Assembly: GCA_039024295.1 (NCBI GenBank)
Contig: JBCDIQ010000048.1
Location: 1-22,134, forward strand
DNA length: 22,134 nt
Reading direction: 5' to 3'
Source of the DNA: JBCDIQ01 sp039024295
Lineage (GTDB): Bacteria > Bacteroidota > Bacteroidia > J057
The position numbers and the translations under genes were made by a program. This document shows, piece by piece, positions 1 through 7,337 of the stretch. The notes under the pieces are model-generated. The model worked only from the letters and a program-made list of their open reading frames with translations. It searched no databases and was not told the DNA's origin. The number at the start of each line of letters is the position of its first letter. Position 1 is the first letter of the stretch.

Positions 1-5
1 AATCT

Positions 6-2630
6 ATGATTAAGCACCTACTTTCGGTGGTGCTGACTATGGCATTATTCTCATTTGCCAGCGGTCAGGTCACCACATTTCCTTACGTGGAAAATTTTGA
101 TTCGTTTCCTGTAAGTGCAACTTCCTCCCCTACGGCAGAACCTAACCCTGACAACAACCTATTCGGAGCAGGTTGGTCAAATGAGATTGCAGGGGACGGC
201 CCTCAAGACTGGTATGGTTGGAGTGGAGCTACTCCTTCCGCAGGAACTGGCCCTGCAGGGGACCATACCTCTGGGTCTGGGGTTTATATGTATGTAGAGG
301 ACAGTTTCGGTGCTAACAACGATACTGTTATTCTACAAAGTCCTGTTTTTGGCATTAACAGCCTCTCTAACCCCAGGATGGCTGTCTGGGTTCACAGCAA
401 TGAAGCAGATGGCGGGTTAGATAGTCAGGAAAACCATATTTTTGTGGAAGTAAGGGTGGGACCAACCTGGATAAGACTTGATTCCATTCCACATGTTGGC
501 CCCAACTGGACTGAATATCAGTATGACCTGTCAAATTTCAGTGGCTTCATTCAGTTTAGGTTTTGGGTAGACAACAACAATGCTGATAGCAGCAGTATCA
601 CATTTACCCACGACATAGCTATTGATGATTTTTCAGTAATTGACGTCCCTCAATTTGAAATATCAATGAATTCGGCATCAGGAGCATTATCCTCTCCTGC
701 TGGATATACTTTAGTTCCTGCTTCTCAAAATCCAGCATACGAATTAACAGCCTCAATAAGGAATTCTGGCTTAAGTACATTGACAGATGTAGAAGTCACG
801 ACCGATTGGGGTACTTTTATGGACACTGTAAAGCTTGATTCGATACAAGTAGACGATGATTCCACTGTCACTTTTGGCAATATGTTTATGCCATCGGGAA
901 GCGGAACTTCAATTGGAAACTTTGAGGTAACTGTGGCGGAAAATGACACTACTCCTTTGAACAACGTAGAGAATTTCAGCATTCCGGATACAGTGTTTGC
1001 AAATACCGATAGCACATTTACAGGTGCTATTGGCCTGACTGGACCTGGTTTGTTAGGCGTTAGGTATGATTTAACAGTTCGTGATACGCTATCATCAATA
1101 TCCTTTCTCCTTCCCCCGGGGTTTGTTGCAAACCAGGTGGGAGACACTTTAGCTGCTTTCCTCTTTGGATATGGCAATGACCTGCCTAATGAACCAGATA
1201 CATCAAGTATTATTGCTGGGCTGGTAGCCTGGGAAATTACGGGTCTAGGCTGGCATACCTTAGAAGTTCCTTGTGGTGTTATACTGGATTCAGGGTCATA
1301 TTTCATTGCCCTTTTACAGCCCACAAGCAATAATCTGGGGTTAGGCAATAATGGCAATTTTGCTAGACCCGGTTATACGTTCATTGGAAATGGATCAAAT
1401 AGGTGGTTTGAACTTGGAACTTCTGCTTTTATGATCCAGATGAATTTTGGTCCAGTGGACGCATTTCAACTTACTGCTGATAAGACGGCAGTCTGTGATG
1501 GAGATACTGTCACCTTGATGGGATCCAGCTCAACTGCAACTTATTCCTGGATGCCCGGCATGCAGACCACACAAATGATTCGGGTAGCACCTACTATGTC
1601 GACTACTTACACGCTGACCGGCACCATGCCAAATGGTTGTGTATATGAGGATTCTCTTTCATTGGCACCCAGTCCTAACCCCAATGTAACTGCCCCCGCA
1701 GATACCAGTATCTGTGATGGCGAGAGCGTTTCTCTGACGGCAGTTAGTCCTACCATGGGATCCTATGTGTGGAGCAATGGAGATCCAACTGCTACTATAG
1801 TTGTCTCTCCTATGGCCATTACCAGCTACATCGTTTCCTTAACAGATATGAACGGCTGTATTGGAGAAGATACCGTAACCGTAACTGTTGATCCATTGCC
1901 AACTGTCACGTCAACCGCTACTGATCTGGAATGTAATGGTGATATGAGCGGGGCAATTGACCTAGATGTTGCCGGTGGTGCCCCTATGTATATGTACATG
2001 TGGTCAAACGGTGAAATGACAGAGGATATTTCAGGCCTGATGGCAGGTAGTTATAATGTGACCGTAACGGATGCGAATGGATGTAGTGAGTCTGACACGG
2101 TTACCATTACCGAGCCTACCGCCATCATGACCATGGTTACCCCTTATCGTGCTACGTTTGGTCAGACTAACGGTGCTGCAAAGGCTACTCCATCCGGTGG
2201 TACGCCTCCATACACTTATATGTGGGATGACCCAAGCATGGCAACTACTGACTCTATTTCCGGTTTGGCTCCTGGTACCTACACGGTAGTTGTAACTGAC
2301 GGAAACGGCTGTACAGATACGATGGATGTTGTTATTGAAGAGACACCCGTAAGTATCGATGGGATGTTAGATGAAAGCCTAATTGGGCTGTACCCTAACC
2401 CATCTGCTGGAACCTTTACCCTGGATAACCTGACCCGTTTGAGCGAATTTGCCCCCGTGCAAGTGCAACTCTTCAATGCCGCTGGTGAAAGGGTAGTCTC
2501 AAAGCAGACACTGGGCGGTCAGAACAGCCTGACGCTTACGTTGCAAGATAATTTCAGTGATGGACTGTACATGATTCTGCTAAGTGCAGAAGGTCAGCAT
2601 GTGCAAAAGCGTGTGTTGATTGTGAGATAA
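6..2630 (+). CDS. T9SS-exported surface protein with Ig-like and SprB repeats and type A sorting domain
   Basis: 874 residues. A signal peptide (about 1-20, ending FASGQ) is followed by a MAM/jelly-roll-like region (about 24-215, with a DIAIDDFSVID end typical of such domains). Next come a CARDB-like beta domain (about 235-330) and an unassigned beta-rich region to about 480. Two Bacteroidota Ig-like modules follow (about 488-635, each with the pattern CDGD/E...V.L and ending NGC), then two SprB-type repeats (about 640-700 and 715-776, ending VTDANGC and VTDGNGC). The C-terminal sorting domain begins at LYPNPS (Y796) and ends KRVLIVR, as expected for T9SS type A cargo. Inferred role: a secreted or surface-anchored, non-catalytic adhesin-like protein; no enzyme motif was seen. 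The Ig/SprB section is unusually rich in Met. The ATG lies 5 bases from the window edge, so the promoter is not visible. The family is clear, the function is not. Confidence 0.9.
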   Translation: MIKHLLSVVLTMALFSFASGQVTTFPYVENFDSFPVSATSSPTAEPNPDNNLFGAGWSNEIAGDGPQDWYGWSGATPSAGTGPAGDHTSGSGVYMYVEDSFGANNDTVILQSPVFGINSLSNPRMAVWVHSNEADGGLDSQENHIFVEVRVGPTWIRLDSIPHVGPNWTEYQYDLSNFSGFIQFRFWVDNNNADSSSITFTHDIAIDDFSVIDVPQFEISMNSASGALSSPAGYTLVPASQNPAYELTASIRNSGLSTLTDVEVTTDWGTFMDTVKLDSIQVDDDSTVTFGNMFMPSGSGTSIGNFEVTVAENDTTPLNNVENFSIPDTVFANTDSTFTGAIGLTGPGLLGVRYDLTVRDTLSSISFLLPPGFVANQVGDTLAAFLFGYGNDLPNEPDTSSIIAGLVAWEITGLGWHTLEVPCGVILDSGSYFIALLQPTSNNLGLGNNGNFARPGYTFIGNGSNRWFELGTSAFMIQMNFGPVDAFQLTADKTAVCDGDTVTLMGSSSTATYSWMPGMQTTQMIRVAPTMSTTYTLTGTMPNGCVYEDSLSLAPSPNPNVTAPADTSICDGESVSLTAVSPTMGSYVWSNGDPTATIVVSPMAITSYIVSLTDMNGCIGEDTVTVTVDPLPTVTSTATDLECNGDMSGAIDLDVAGGAPMYMYMWSNGEMTEDISGLMAGSYNVTVTDANGCSESDTVTITEPTAIMTMVTPYRATFGQTNGAAKATPSGGTPPYTYMWDDPSMATTDSISGLAPGTYTVVVTDGNGCTDTMDVVIEETPVSIDGMLDESLIGLYPNPSAGTFTLDNLTRLSEFAPVQVQLFNAAGERVVSKQTLGGQNSLTLTLQDNFSDGLYMILLSAEGQHVQKRVLIVR

Positions 2631-2641
2631 AAAATTGTAAC

Positions 2642-2660
2642 CAGTTTTCTGTTTACAGTT
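2642..2660. repeat. Copy of a short dispersed intergenic repeat
   Basis: 19 bases in the gap after the T9SS gene match 10202-10220 at 15 of 19 positions, with the shared core GTTTACAGT and the shared start CAGTT. Both copies are intergenic and on the same strand. This was aligned by eye; a family needs a genome-wide count. Confidence 0.35.
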
Positions 2661-2666
2661 CTCAAC

Positions 2667-2703
2667 AAATAGAAAAGGCCCTTTAAAAGGGCCTTTTCTA
2701 TTT
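2667..2703. terminator. Bidirectional rho-independent terminator
   Basis: Perfect inverted repeat with 18-base arms (2667-2684 and 2686-2703) around one central A. The core is AAAAGGCCC/GGGCCTTTT, giving a GC stem and a U-rich 3' side in both directions. It lies between the stop of the T9SS gene (2630) and the stop of the convergent yceI-like gene (2718), so it can end both transcripts. Confidence 0.9.
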
Positions 2704-2717
2704 TCAGCAGAGAAATT

Positions 2718-3275
2718 TTATTTTTTCTCCCGCGGCGCAAAGTTTCCGATCATGGTCACTTCAATCTCCTCTGCAATGCTTTTGATCACAATTTTTGGAA
2801 CTTTGATGTCATGGTCTACCAGTTTAACCATGAATACAGAAGTTAGGCGGTAGGTCTTGTCATCAAAAACCTGGACAGTCCCCTCAAATTCTCTCTCCTG
2901 GGCCACGCCGTGCACTTCAAAGGTGCCTTTTGCCTTCACCGGGTAGGTTCCCGGGGTAGAAAGGTCAATGGGAGTCAGCAATTTTCCTTTGAAAGTTCCC
3001 TTTGGGTACTTGTCGCTTTCCATGTAATTCTCGTTAAAATGCTCTTCCATGAGCGATTTTTTGAACCGAAAACTACGCATGGGCACTTGAAAGACGATGT
3101 CATTTGTGCTGAGGTTCATGGCGCCGATAAGGCGCGTAGAAGTAGCTTTGATATCTTCAACAGGGGTTTCAGAGAAGAACTTGCAAGTGTCATCCTTACA
3201 AGCATAAATGTTCTGAGAAAAAGCGGACAGACTAAGGCCCAGTCCTATAACAAAGGAAATAAGCAGTTTCATCAT
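2718..3275 (-). CDS. YceI-like family protein, exported
   Basis: 185 residues with a signal peptide (MMKLLISF... to about AFSQ, residue 21). The mature part carries the YceI pattern: MRSFRF (about 66-71), the YMESDKYPKGTFKG stretch typical of Bacteroidota members, TFEVHGV, and a final IEVTMIGNF strand. YceI proteins form a lipocalin-like beta barrel that binds isoprenoid or amphiphilic ligands in the periplasm; the ligand here is unknown. It is the last gene of a surE-lpxB-yceI run, 16 bases after the lpxB stop and without a visible Shine-Dalgarno site, so it is probably co-transcribed. The start ATG is doubled (ATGATG), so 3272 is equally possible. An unusual CKDDTC pair of cysteines sits just after the signal peptide. 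The family call is firm. Confidence 0.88.
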   Translation of the reverse strand: MMKLLISFVIGLGLSLSAFSQNIYACKDDTCKFFSETPVEDIKATSTRLIGAMNLSTNDIVFQVPMRSFRFKKSLMEEHFNENYMESDKYPKGTFKGKLLTPIDLSTPGTYPVKAKGTFEVHGVAQEREFEGTVQVFDDKTYRLTSVFMVKLVDHDIKVPKIVIKSIAEEIEVTMIGNFAPREKK

Positions 3276-3291
3276 CGTATGCGTTAATGTA

Positions 3292-4395
3292 TTACGGCAA
3301 TGATGAAACGGAATGTTTTGCGAAATGTTCTATTAGTACGTGTGCAGCACGCGCCGAAGCACCTGTCTCTCCCAATTTTTGGTACAATTTTTCATAATCA
3401 TCCTGGACACGCTTGTACCGTTTAGGGTTCATCAGGGCTTTGAGCTCAGCAGTTAACCTGTTGACATTAAAATCGCCCTGAATCAGCTCTTTTACAGCTT
3501 CTTTGCCCAAGATTAAATTTACCAGGCTGATATAATCTACCTGGACCAGTCGCTTGCCGATGTGGTAAGAGAGCCAGCTTCCTCTGTAACAGACGACTTG
3601 AGGCACGCGAAAGAGTGCCGTTTCCAGCGTAGCTGTGCCAGAAGTGACCATTGCATAATCGGCTGATTCCAGCAGGTCATAGGTTTGATTCATGCGAATC
3701 TCCACATTGGGATATGCCTGAATCATGGGCTGGTAAAAGGAAACGGGTTGACTAGGAGCACCTGCTACCACAAATTTAGCTGATGGAAAGCTTGAGGTTG
3801 CTTCCAACATAATGGGCAGCATTCTGCTTATTTCCTGTTTTCTACTTCCAGGCAGAAGCGCAATGACAGGATTCCTATCAGGTGTAGACTTGGGCCCTTG
3901 GAGAGGAACCTCATCCAGCAATGGGTGGCCCACAAAATCAACCTGTATGCCTTCTTTTTGATAAAACTCCTGCTCAAAAGGTAAAATGACCAGCATGCGG
4001 TCTGCATACTGCTTGATTTTTTTAACCCTGCCTTTTTTCCATGCCCAAACCTGTGGACTGATGTAGTAGTAAATGGGAATGCCGAGCTTTTTGAGAAAGG
4101 GCATCATCCTCATGTTAAACCCAGGGTAATCCACCAAAACTACAGCATCTGGTTTCCAGTGGCGAATGTCCTCTTTTACCAATCGGAACAGCTTGCGAAT
4201 GGTTCCCAGGTTTTTAATGACTTCCCAGAACCCCATGAAGTTGATGTCCCGAATATGGGCAATTAGTTCAGCCCCTTCATCCTGCATTTTGTCCCCACCT
4301 ACCCCACGAAACCGAAATTCTGGCCCCAATGCCCGCACAAGGTTTCGGGTATGGAGGTCACCAGAATCTTCGCCTGCAATGAGGTAGAATTTCAT
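3292..4395 (-). CDS. lpxB: Lipid-A-disaccharide synthase LpxB
   Basis: 367 residues, normal for the family. LpxB joins UDP-2,3-diacylglucosamine to 2,3-diacylglucosamine-1-phosphate to make the lipid A disaccharide at the inner face of the cytoplasmic membrane. Visible family marks are AGEDSGDLH (7-15), FRGVGGDKM (about 29-37), the DINFMGFWEV block (50-59), VDYPGFN (88-94), ISPQVWAWKKGR (112-123), and FVGHPLLDEV (154-163). The C-terminal half has LLPGSRKQEI, then the SGTATLE loop and MVxCYR-type donor-site region (PQVVCYRGS). It lies downstream of surE (79-base gap) and 16 bases upstream of the yceI-like gene, all on the minus strand. From memory, surE-lpxB adjacency is common in Bacteroidota. 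The first ATG fits family N-termini. No truncation seen. Confidence 0.97.
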   Translation of the reverse strand: MKFYLIAGEDSGDLHTRNLVRALGPEFRFRGVGGDKMQDEGAELIAHIRDINFMGFWEVIKNLGTIRKLFRLVKEDIRHWKPDAVVLVDYPGFNMRMMPFLKKLGIPIYYYISPQVWAWKKGRVKKIKQYADRMLVILPFEQEFYQKEGIQVDFVGHPLLDEVPLQGPKSTPDRNPVIALLPGSRKQEISRMLPIMLEATSSFPSAKFVVAGAPSQPVSFYQPMIQAYPNVEIRMNQTYDLLESADYAMVTSGTATLETALFRVPQVVCYRGSWLSYHIGKRLVQVDYISLVNLILGKEAVKELIQGDFNVNRLTAELKALMNPKRYKRVQDDYEKLYQKLGETGASARAAHVLIEHFAKHSVSSLP

Positions 4396-4474
4396 GTTGG
4401 AAAGTTTTTCAGTTATCAGGTAATAGGGTTTCGGCCAAGGATTTTTTTCAATTTTCCTGAAAGACCAAGCCCGA

Positions 4475-5275
4475 TTAGGAATTAGGTTGTGGGGATTGCA
4501 GTTCGAAGCGCCAAGTGCTGTAATCGGGAATCAGGTGGTGAGCTGTTTGGTCCTGGTGCATGGGAGTAGCAGATACAAAGCCTTGGGCTAGGGCATATTC
4601 ATCCGTGTCTTGCCCTTCGTCCTGAAGTTCAAATTTGCCTGTCAACCAGTAATAAGGCTGTCCGTAGGGATCGGTCCGCTGGTCAAACTCTTCCACCCAT
4701 CGACCAATGGCCTGACGGGTCACTCGGATACCTTGTATTTCATTAAGGGGAAGCTTGGGAATGTTGACATTCAAAAAATAGCCCCTTGAAGGTTGTTTCT
4801 CGAAGGTCTTGGTCAGGATTGACCTTACCACTGCTTTTGCAGCCGTCATATCCGCTTCATGGCTATAGTCCAAGTGCGAAAAACCAATGGCAGGAATTCC
4901 TTGCAAAGCGCCTTCTCTTGCTGCAGACAAAGTCCCAGAGTAAATACTGCTCACTGAAGAATTGGCCCCATGGTTAATGCCAGAAAGAATAATGTCTGGA
5001 TCGTCATCCAGCAAAACACCGGTTGCTAATTTAATGCAGTCTGCTGGGGTACCCGTACATGCGTAACCTACTAGCCCCATGGGGAGGCTTTCCTTGTACA
5101 TCCGGAGGGGTTTACCGATGCTGATCGCGTGGCCCATGCCAGATTGAGGCCCATCAGGTGCCACTACGGTAACATCGCCAAACTCCTTGGCCACTTCGAT
5201 TAATGCATGTATGCCGGGAGCCTGAATTCCATCATCATTTGAAATCAGGATACTGGGACGGGAAGAATTGCTCAT
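4475..5275 (-). CDS. surE: 5'/3'-nucleotidase SurE
   Basis: 266 residues from the chosen start. SurE is a metal-dependent nucleotidase that dephosphorylates nucleoside monophosphates and related substrates in the cytoplasm. The N-terminal ILISNDDGIQAPGI carries the metal-binding DD pair (residues 14-15), followed by VVAPDGPQSGMGHAIS and the later SGINHGANSS loop, with CTGTPADC between them: the full SurE active-site set. The frame stays open upstream to another ATG at 5344, which would add 23 residues. I prefer 5275 because family proteins start close to the first strand, because a terminator (5345-5371) ends directly against the 5344 ATG, and because a -7-like element (5298-5305) lies between the two ATGs. 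It is first of a surE-lpxB-yceI run. Confidence 0.95.
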   Translation of the reverse strand: MSNSSRPSILISNDDGIQAPGIHALIEVAKEFGDVTVVAPDGPQSGMGHAISIGKPLRMYKESLPMGLVGYACTGTPADCIKLATGVLLDDDPDIILSGINHGANSSVSSIYSGTLSAAREGALQGIPAIGFSHLDYSHEADMTAAKAVVRSILTKTFEKQPSRGYFLNVNIPKLPLNEIQGIRVTRQAIGRWVEEFDQRTDPYGQPYYWLTGKFELQDEGQDTDEYALAQGFVSATPMHQDQTAHHLIPDYSTWRFELQSPQPNS

Positions 5276-5297
5276 GTTGGGTTGAGGTTGATATTGG

Positions 5298-5305
5298 CTA
5301 AGGTA
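5298..5305 (-). promoter_or_regulatory. surE: Possible -7 promoter element for surE-lpxB-yceI
   Basis: The minus strand reads TACCTTAG, 7 of 8 positions of the Bacteroidota -7 consensus TAnnTTTG. It would give a leader of about 20 bases to the ATG at 5275. No good -33 TTTG is seen at the right distance, so this is only suggestive. Confidence 0.3.
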
Positions 5306-5344
5306 CGGTCTTTTCAGGAAAATTGTTTGCAACCTAGTGGTCAT

Positions 5345-5371
5345 AAAAAAACTCCTCTAGAAAGAGGAGTT
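5345..5371 (-). terminator. Rho-independent terminator of the bacilliredoxin gene
   Basis: Read on the minus strand: a 9-base stem AACTCCTCT / AGAGGAGTT with a 4-base loop (TTCT), followed by a T run, 24 bases after the bacilliredoxin stop codon (5396). The T run ends directly at an ATG (5344) in frame with surE. The 3' arm also spells AGGAG at Shine-Dalgarno distance from that ATG, probably by chance. Confidence 0.85.
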
Positions 5372-5395
5372 AGGTCATTTTGTGGCCGGGATGAT

Positions 5396-5809
5396 TTACT
5401 TACAGTATTCCTGAAAAGCAGCCTTTAAGTTGGCAGAAATCATCTGAGCGGAACGTCCTTCAATATGGTGACGCTCAATCATGTGCACCAATTGGCCATC
5501 CTTGAACAAGGCAATAGATGGGGAAGATGGAGGATATGGCAACATGTACTCACGTGCCTTACGAGTCGCATCGTGGGCTACGCCAGCAAATACAGTAACT
5601 TTGTTGTCAGGAAGTAAATCGCTGCTCAAGGCATCTACAACACCTGGACGAGCACTTCCTGCAGCGCAGCCACATACAGAATTTACCACTACTAAGGTGG
5701 TGCCTTCCTGTGCCATCGCATTATCAACTTCTTCTACGGTTTTCAGGTCAGCGAAACCGTTATCTACGAGTTCACTCCGCATGGGAGCTACCAAAGTTTC
5801 TGGATACAT
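5396..5809 (-). CDS. BrxA/BrxB family bacilliredoxin (YphP/YqiW type)
   Basis: 137 residues, typical length. The N-terminal MYPETLVAPMRSELVDNGF and the VNSVCGCAAGSARP segment with the CGC active site (C46, C48) identify the bacilliredoxin family, which has a thioredoxin-like fold. In Bacillus these proteins remove bacillithiol from mixed disulfides on cytoplasmic proteins under oxidative stress. Bacteroidota carry the family widely; whether this organism makes bacillithiol cannot be seen here. VFAGVAHDATRKAREY and LFKDGQLVHMIERHHIEGR are further family blocks. The gene appears monocistronic: a strong -7 element lies 18 bases upstream and a terminator follows the stop. It sits between surE and the lipoprotein gene, all on the minus strand. 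Which of BrxA or BrxB it resembles more is not decided. Confidence 0.93.
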   Translation of the reverse strand: MYPETLVAPMRSELVDNGFADLKTVEEVDNAMAQEGTTLVVVNSVCGCAAGSARPGVVDALSSDLLPDNKVTVFAGVAHDATRKAREYMLPYPPSSPSIALFKDGQLVHMIERHHIEGRSAQMISANLKAAFQEYCK

Positions 5810-5826
5810 AGGATTAGTATTTTCTA

Positions 5827-5834
5827 CAAATATA
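5827..5834 (-). promoter_or_regulatory. -7 promoter element of the bacilliredoxin gene
   Basis: The minus strand reads TATATTTG, an exact match to the Bacteroidota -7 consensus TAnnTTTG, followed by TAGAAAA. Transcription would start near 5821, about 12 bases before the ATG at 5809. A clear -33 TTTG at 19-21 bases is not seen, but the region is AT-rich. Confidence 0.55.
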
Positions 5835-5922
5835 GGAACTTTGATATAAAACTCGATTTTGGGACAAAAGGTTCCAGAAATTCAGAGTTAGCCTATATAA
5901 CATTGCTTCAACACGGATAAAA

Positions 5923-6165
5923 TCAATCCTCCTGACATTCACAACTGGCAGTTCCTCCCGTGAGAATAATCGCCTCTTGCTGCGCAATACAGATGCTTTC
6001 CGCATTCTGCCGCTCCACATCATCTCCACATACTTCCTCTAATTGTTGCTCAACTCCGTCACTGGTTAAGGTGCATTGGATACATTTTTCTCCACAGCCC
6101 ATCAGGAGCAGAAATAATGAGCTAATTAAAGCATAGAATAGCACATTAGCGATCAATCGATTCAT
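5923..6165 (-). CDS. Small Cys-rich lipoprotein of unknown function
   Basis: 80 residues from the chosen start. A basic N-region (MNR) and a hydrophobic stretch lead to the lipobox LLMGC, with the lipidated Cys at residue 24, a textbook type II signal. The mature part is about 57 residues with six further cysteines (KCIQC, EEVC, SIC, SCEC), suggesting disulfides in an exported protein. Bacteroidota often carry small Cys-containing lipoproteins of this general look, but I cannot name a family. The frame is open to an ATG at 6198 that overlaps the upstream gene's stop as ATGA, so 5923-6198 (91 residues) with translational coupling is an alternative. The shorter form gives the better signal peptide. 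It is probably co-expressed with the membrane protein gene upstream. Confidence 0.7.
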   Translation of the reverse strand: MNRLIANVLFYALISSLFLLLMGCGEKCIQCTLTSDGVEQQLEEVCGDDVERQNAESICIAQQEAIILTGGTASCECQED

Positions 6166-6194
6166 GAATAGAGAAGTTAGCGGCAAAAAAGACA

Positions 6195-7271
6195 TCATCG
6201 TTCAGGATGGTCTGCAAACATCCTTTGCATAAGAGATTCAATGGGGCCTGATGTATATTTTTGGTTCCATGCCCAAAGTAGAAGACATGTCATGGTCCAA
6301 ATCCCAAGGGCATACCCTGCCATTTCAGTTGGGGTTGAGGGAGAAATCCACTTGATAGCGGAAAGTCCTGCCAGTATATGAAACGTATAAGCCGATAAAG
6401 GGCTTTCCCCTTGTAACGTCATAAATTTTCCCAGGTATTTTTTTCCAGGAACATGAAAAAAAGATATGAGCAGGCCTAAAATTGCCAGACTGGCCCCTGT
6501 TTCCCGCAAAAAATACATCGGCCCGGGAAATACCGGATGGGCACGTAGCAGGTAATACAATTCTCGGCCCTCCAGCCCGGTTCCATAGAATTGGGTGTCA
6601 AATGGGCGGAACATCCAGCCAAGCCTTCCAGCTATCCAGTAGAGTCCTATTCCCATCATGAGGAGCTGAACCCTCCTGCCAGGATTGTGAAGGTCAAGCC
6701 TTCCTATCCAAATTCCCAGGAGACCAAACCCCAACCATCCCAATATGGCATAATGTCCATCAAATATCAGGGCGCGGAGCCAGCCGTCAAATGACCAAAA
6801 GGCGGTATAGGTTCGGTCTGAGAAGTCCCAGTACTTCTCTAACTCGTGCTCCAGGCACCAGAGGACCAGCACCAATGAGAGTGCCGCTCCTGTAATAAAT
6901 AATAAGATGCCAGGGAATCGGCGGAATACTATACTCATAATTAGCATACATCCCGCTATGTGGAGCACCTCTCCCGACCAAACAGTCATAAGCGGTAAGC
7001 CAAGCACCAAAAGGGCAAGCCCTAAGACCGGAAGATCAGGATATGTTTGTTGTCGACTGACCCAAATTCCCCCAAGAACAAAGACCAATGGGGCAAGGTG
7101 TGGAATGACCCAAGATAACCAGCCCGTTCGGATTTCAATCCAGCCCAGTACTTGCGTGTAATCATTTAGAAAAAGCCCCAGCAACACCCAAGAGGTGACA
7201 AAGGAAATCCATTCCTTGTCCTGTACAGGTGGTTTGCCTGGATCAGCAGGGGCAGTTTCGTTGGCGGTCAT
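6195..7271 (-). CDS. Multi-pass membrane protein, DUF418/heparan N-acetyltransferase-like
   Basis: 358 residues with a short hydrophilic N-terminus and about ten hydrophobic segments. The best match by eye is the DUF418/DUF1624 membrane acyltransferase-like group. ALIFDGHYAILGWLGFGLLGIWIGR (about 165-190) resembles its conserved 'P.lpWlgf.llG...Gr' block. ESPLSAYTFHIL resembles the 'LSnYllqs' block near the C-terminus, and SGPIESLMQRM resembles the terminal GPLEWLWR motif. Such proteins are thought to transfer acyl groups across the membrane, but the substrate here is unknown and the usual N-terminal 'lDalRG' motif is not recognisable. Its stop overlaps an in-frame ATG of the lipoprotein gene (ATGA at 6195-6198). 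It is transcribed divergently from the viaA-like gene, with 66 bases between starts. Membrane topology is firm; the family call is moderate. Confidence 0.75.
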   Translation of the reverse strand: MTANETAPADPGKPPVQDKEWISFVTSWVLLGLFLNDYTQVLGWIEIRTGWLSWVIPHLAPLVFVLGGIWVSRQQTYPDLPVLGLALLVLGLPLMTVWSGEVLHIAGCMLIMSIVFRRFPGILLFITGAALSLVLVLWCLEHELEKYWDFSDRTYTAFWSFDGWLRALIFDGHYAILGWLGFGLLGIWIGRLDLHNPGRRVQLLMMGIGLYWIAGRLGWMFRPFDTQFYGTGLEGRELYYLLRAHPVFPGPMYFLRETGASLAILGLLISFFHVPGKKYLGKFMTLQGESPLSAYTFHILAGLSAIKWISPSTPTEMAGYALGIWTMTCLLLWAWNQKYTSGPIESLMQRMFADHPER

Positions 7272-7337
7272 ACCGTTTGGTTCTGTGGTTGAAGTTGTCC
7301 ATATTCAATCAGCAAACCAAATAGAAACAGGGTCTAA

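Noticed and set aside
725..1357. 210-codon open frame on the minus strand
   Set aside because: Antisense to the T9SS protein gene, whose domain structure runs through this stretch; low-complexity Ser/Pro/Val composition typical of a shadow frame.
5276..5344. N-terminal extension of SurE from the ATG at 5344
   Set aside because: The extension is not part of the SurE fold and its start touches the upstream terminator; kept only as an alternative start in the findings.
5814..6029. 71-codon minus-strand frame between the bacilliredoxin and lipoprotein genes
   Set aside because: It overlaps the Cys-rich lipoprotein frame and the bacilliredoxin promoter; basic, signal-less sequence with no protein-like pattern.
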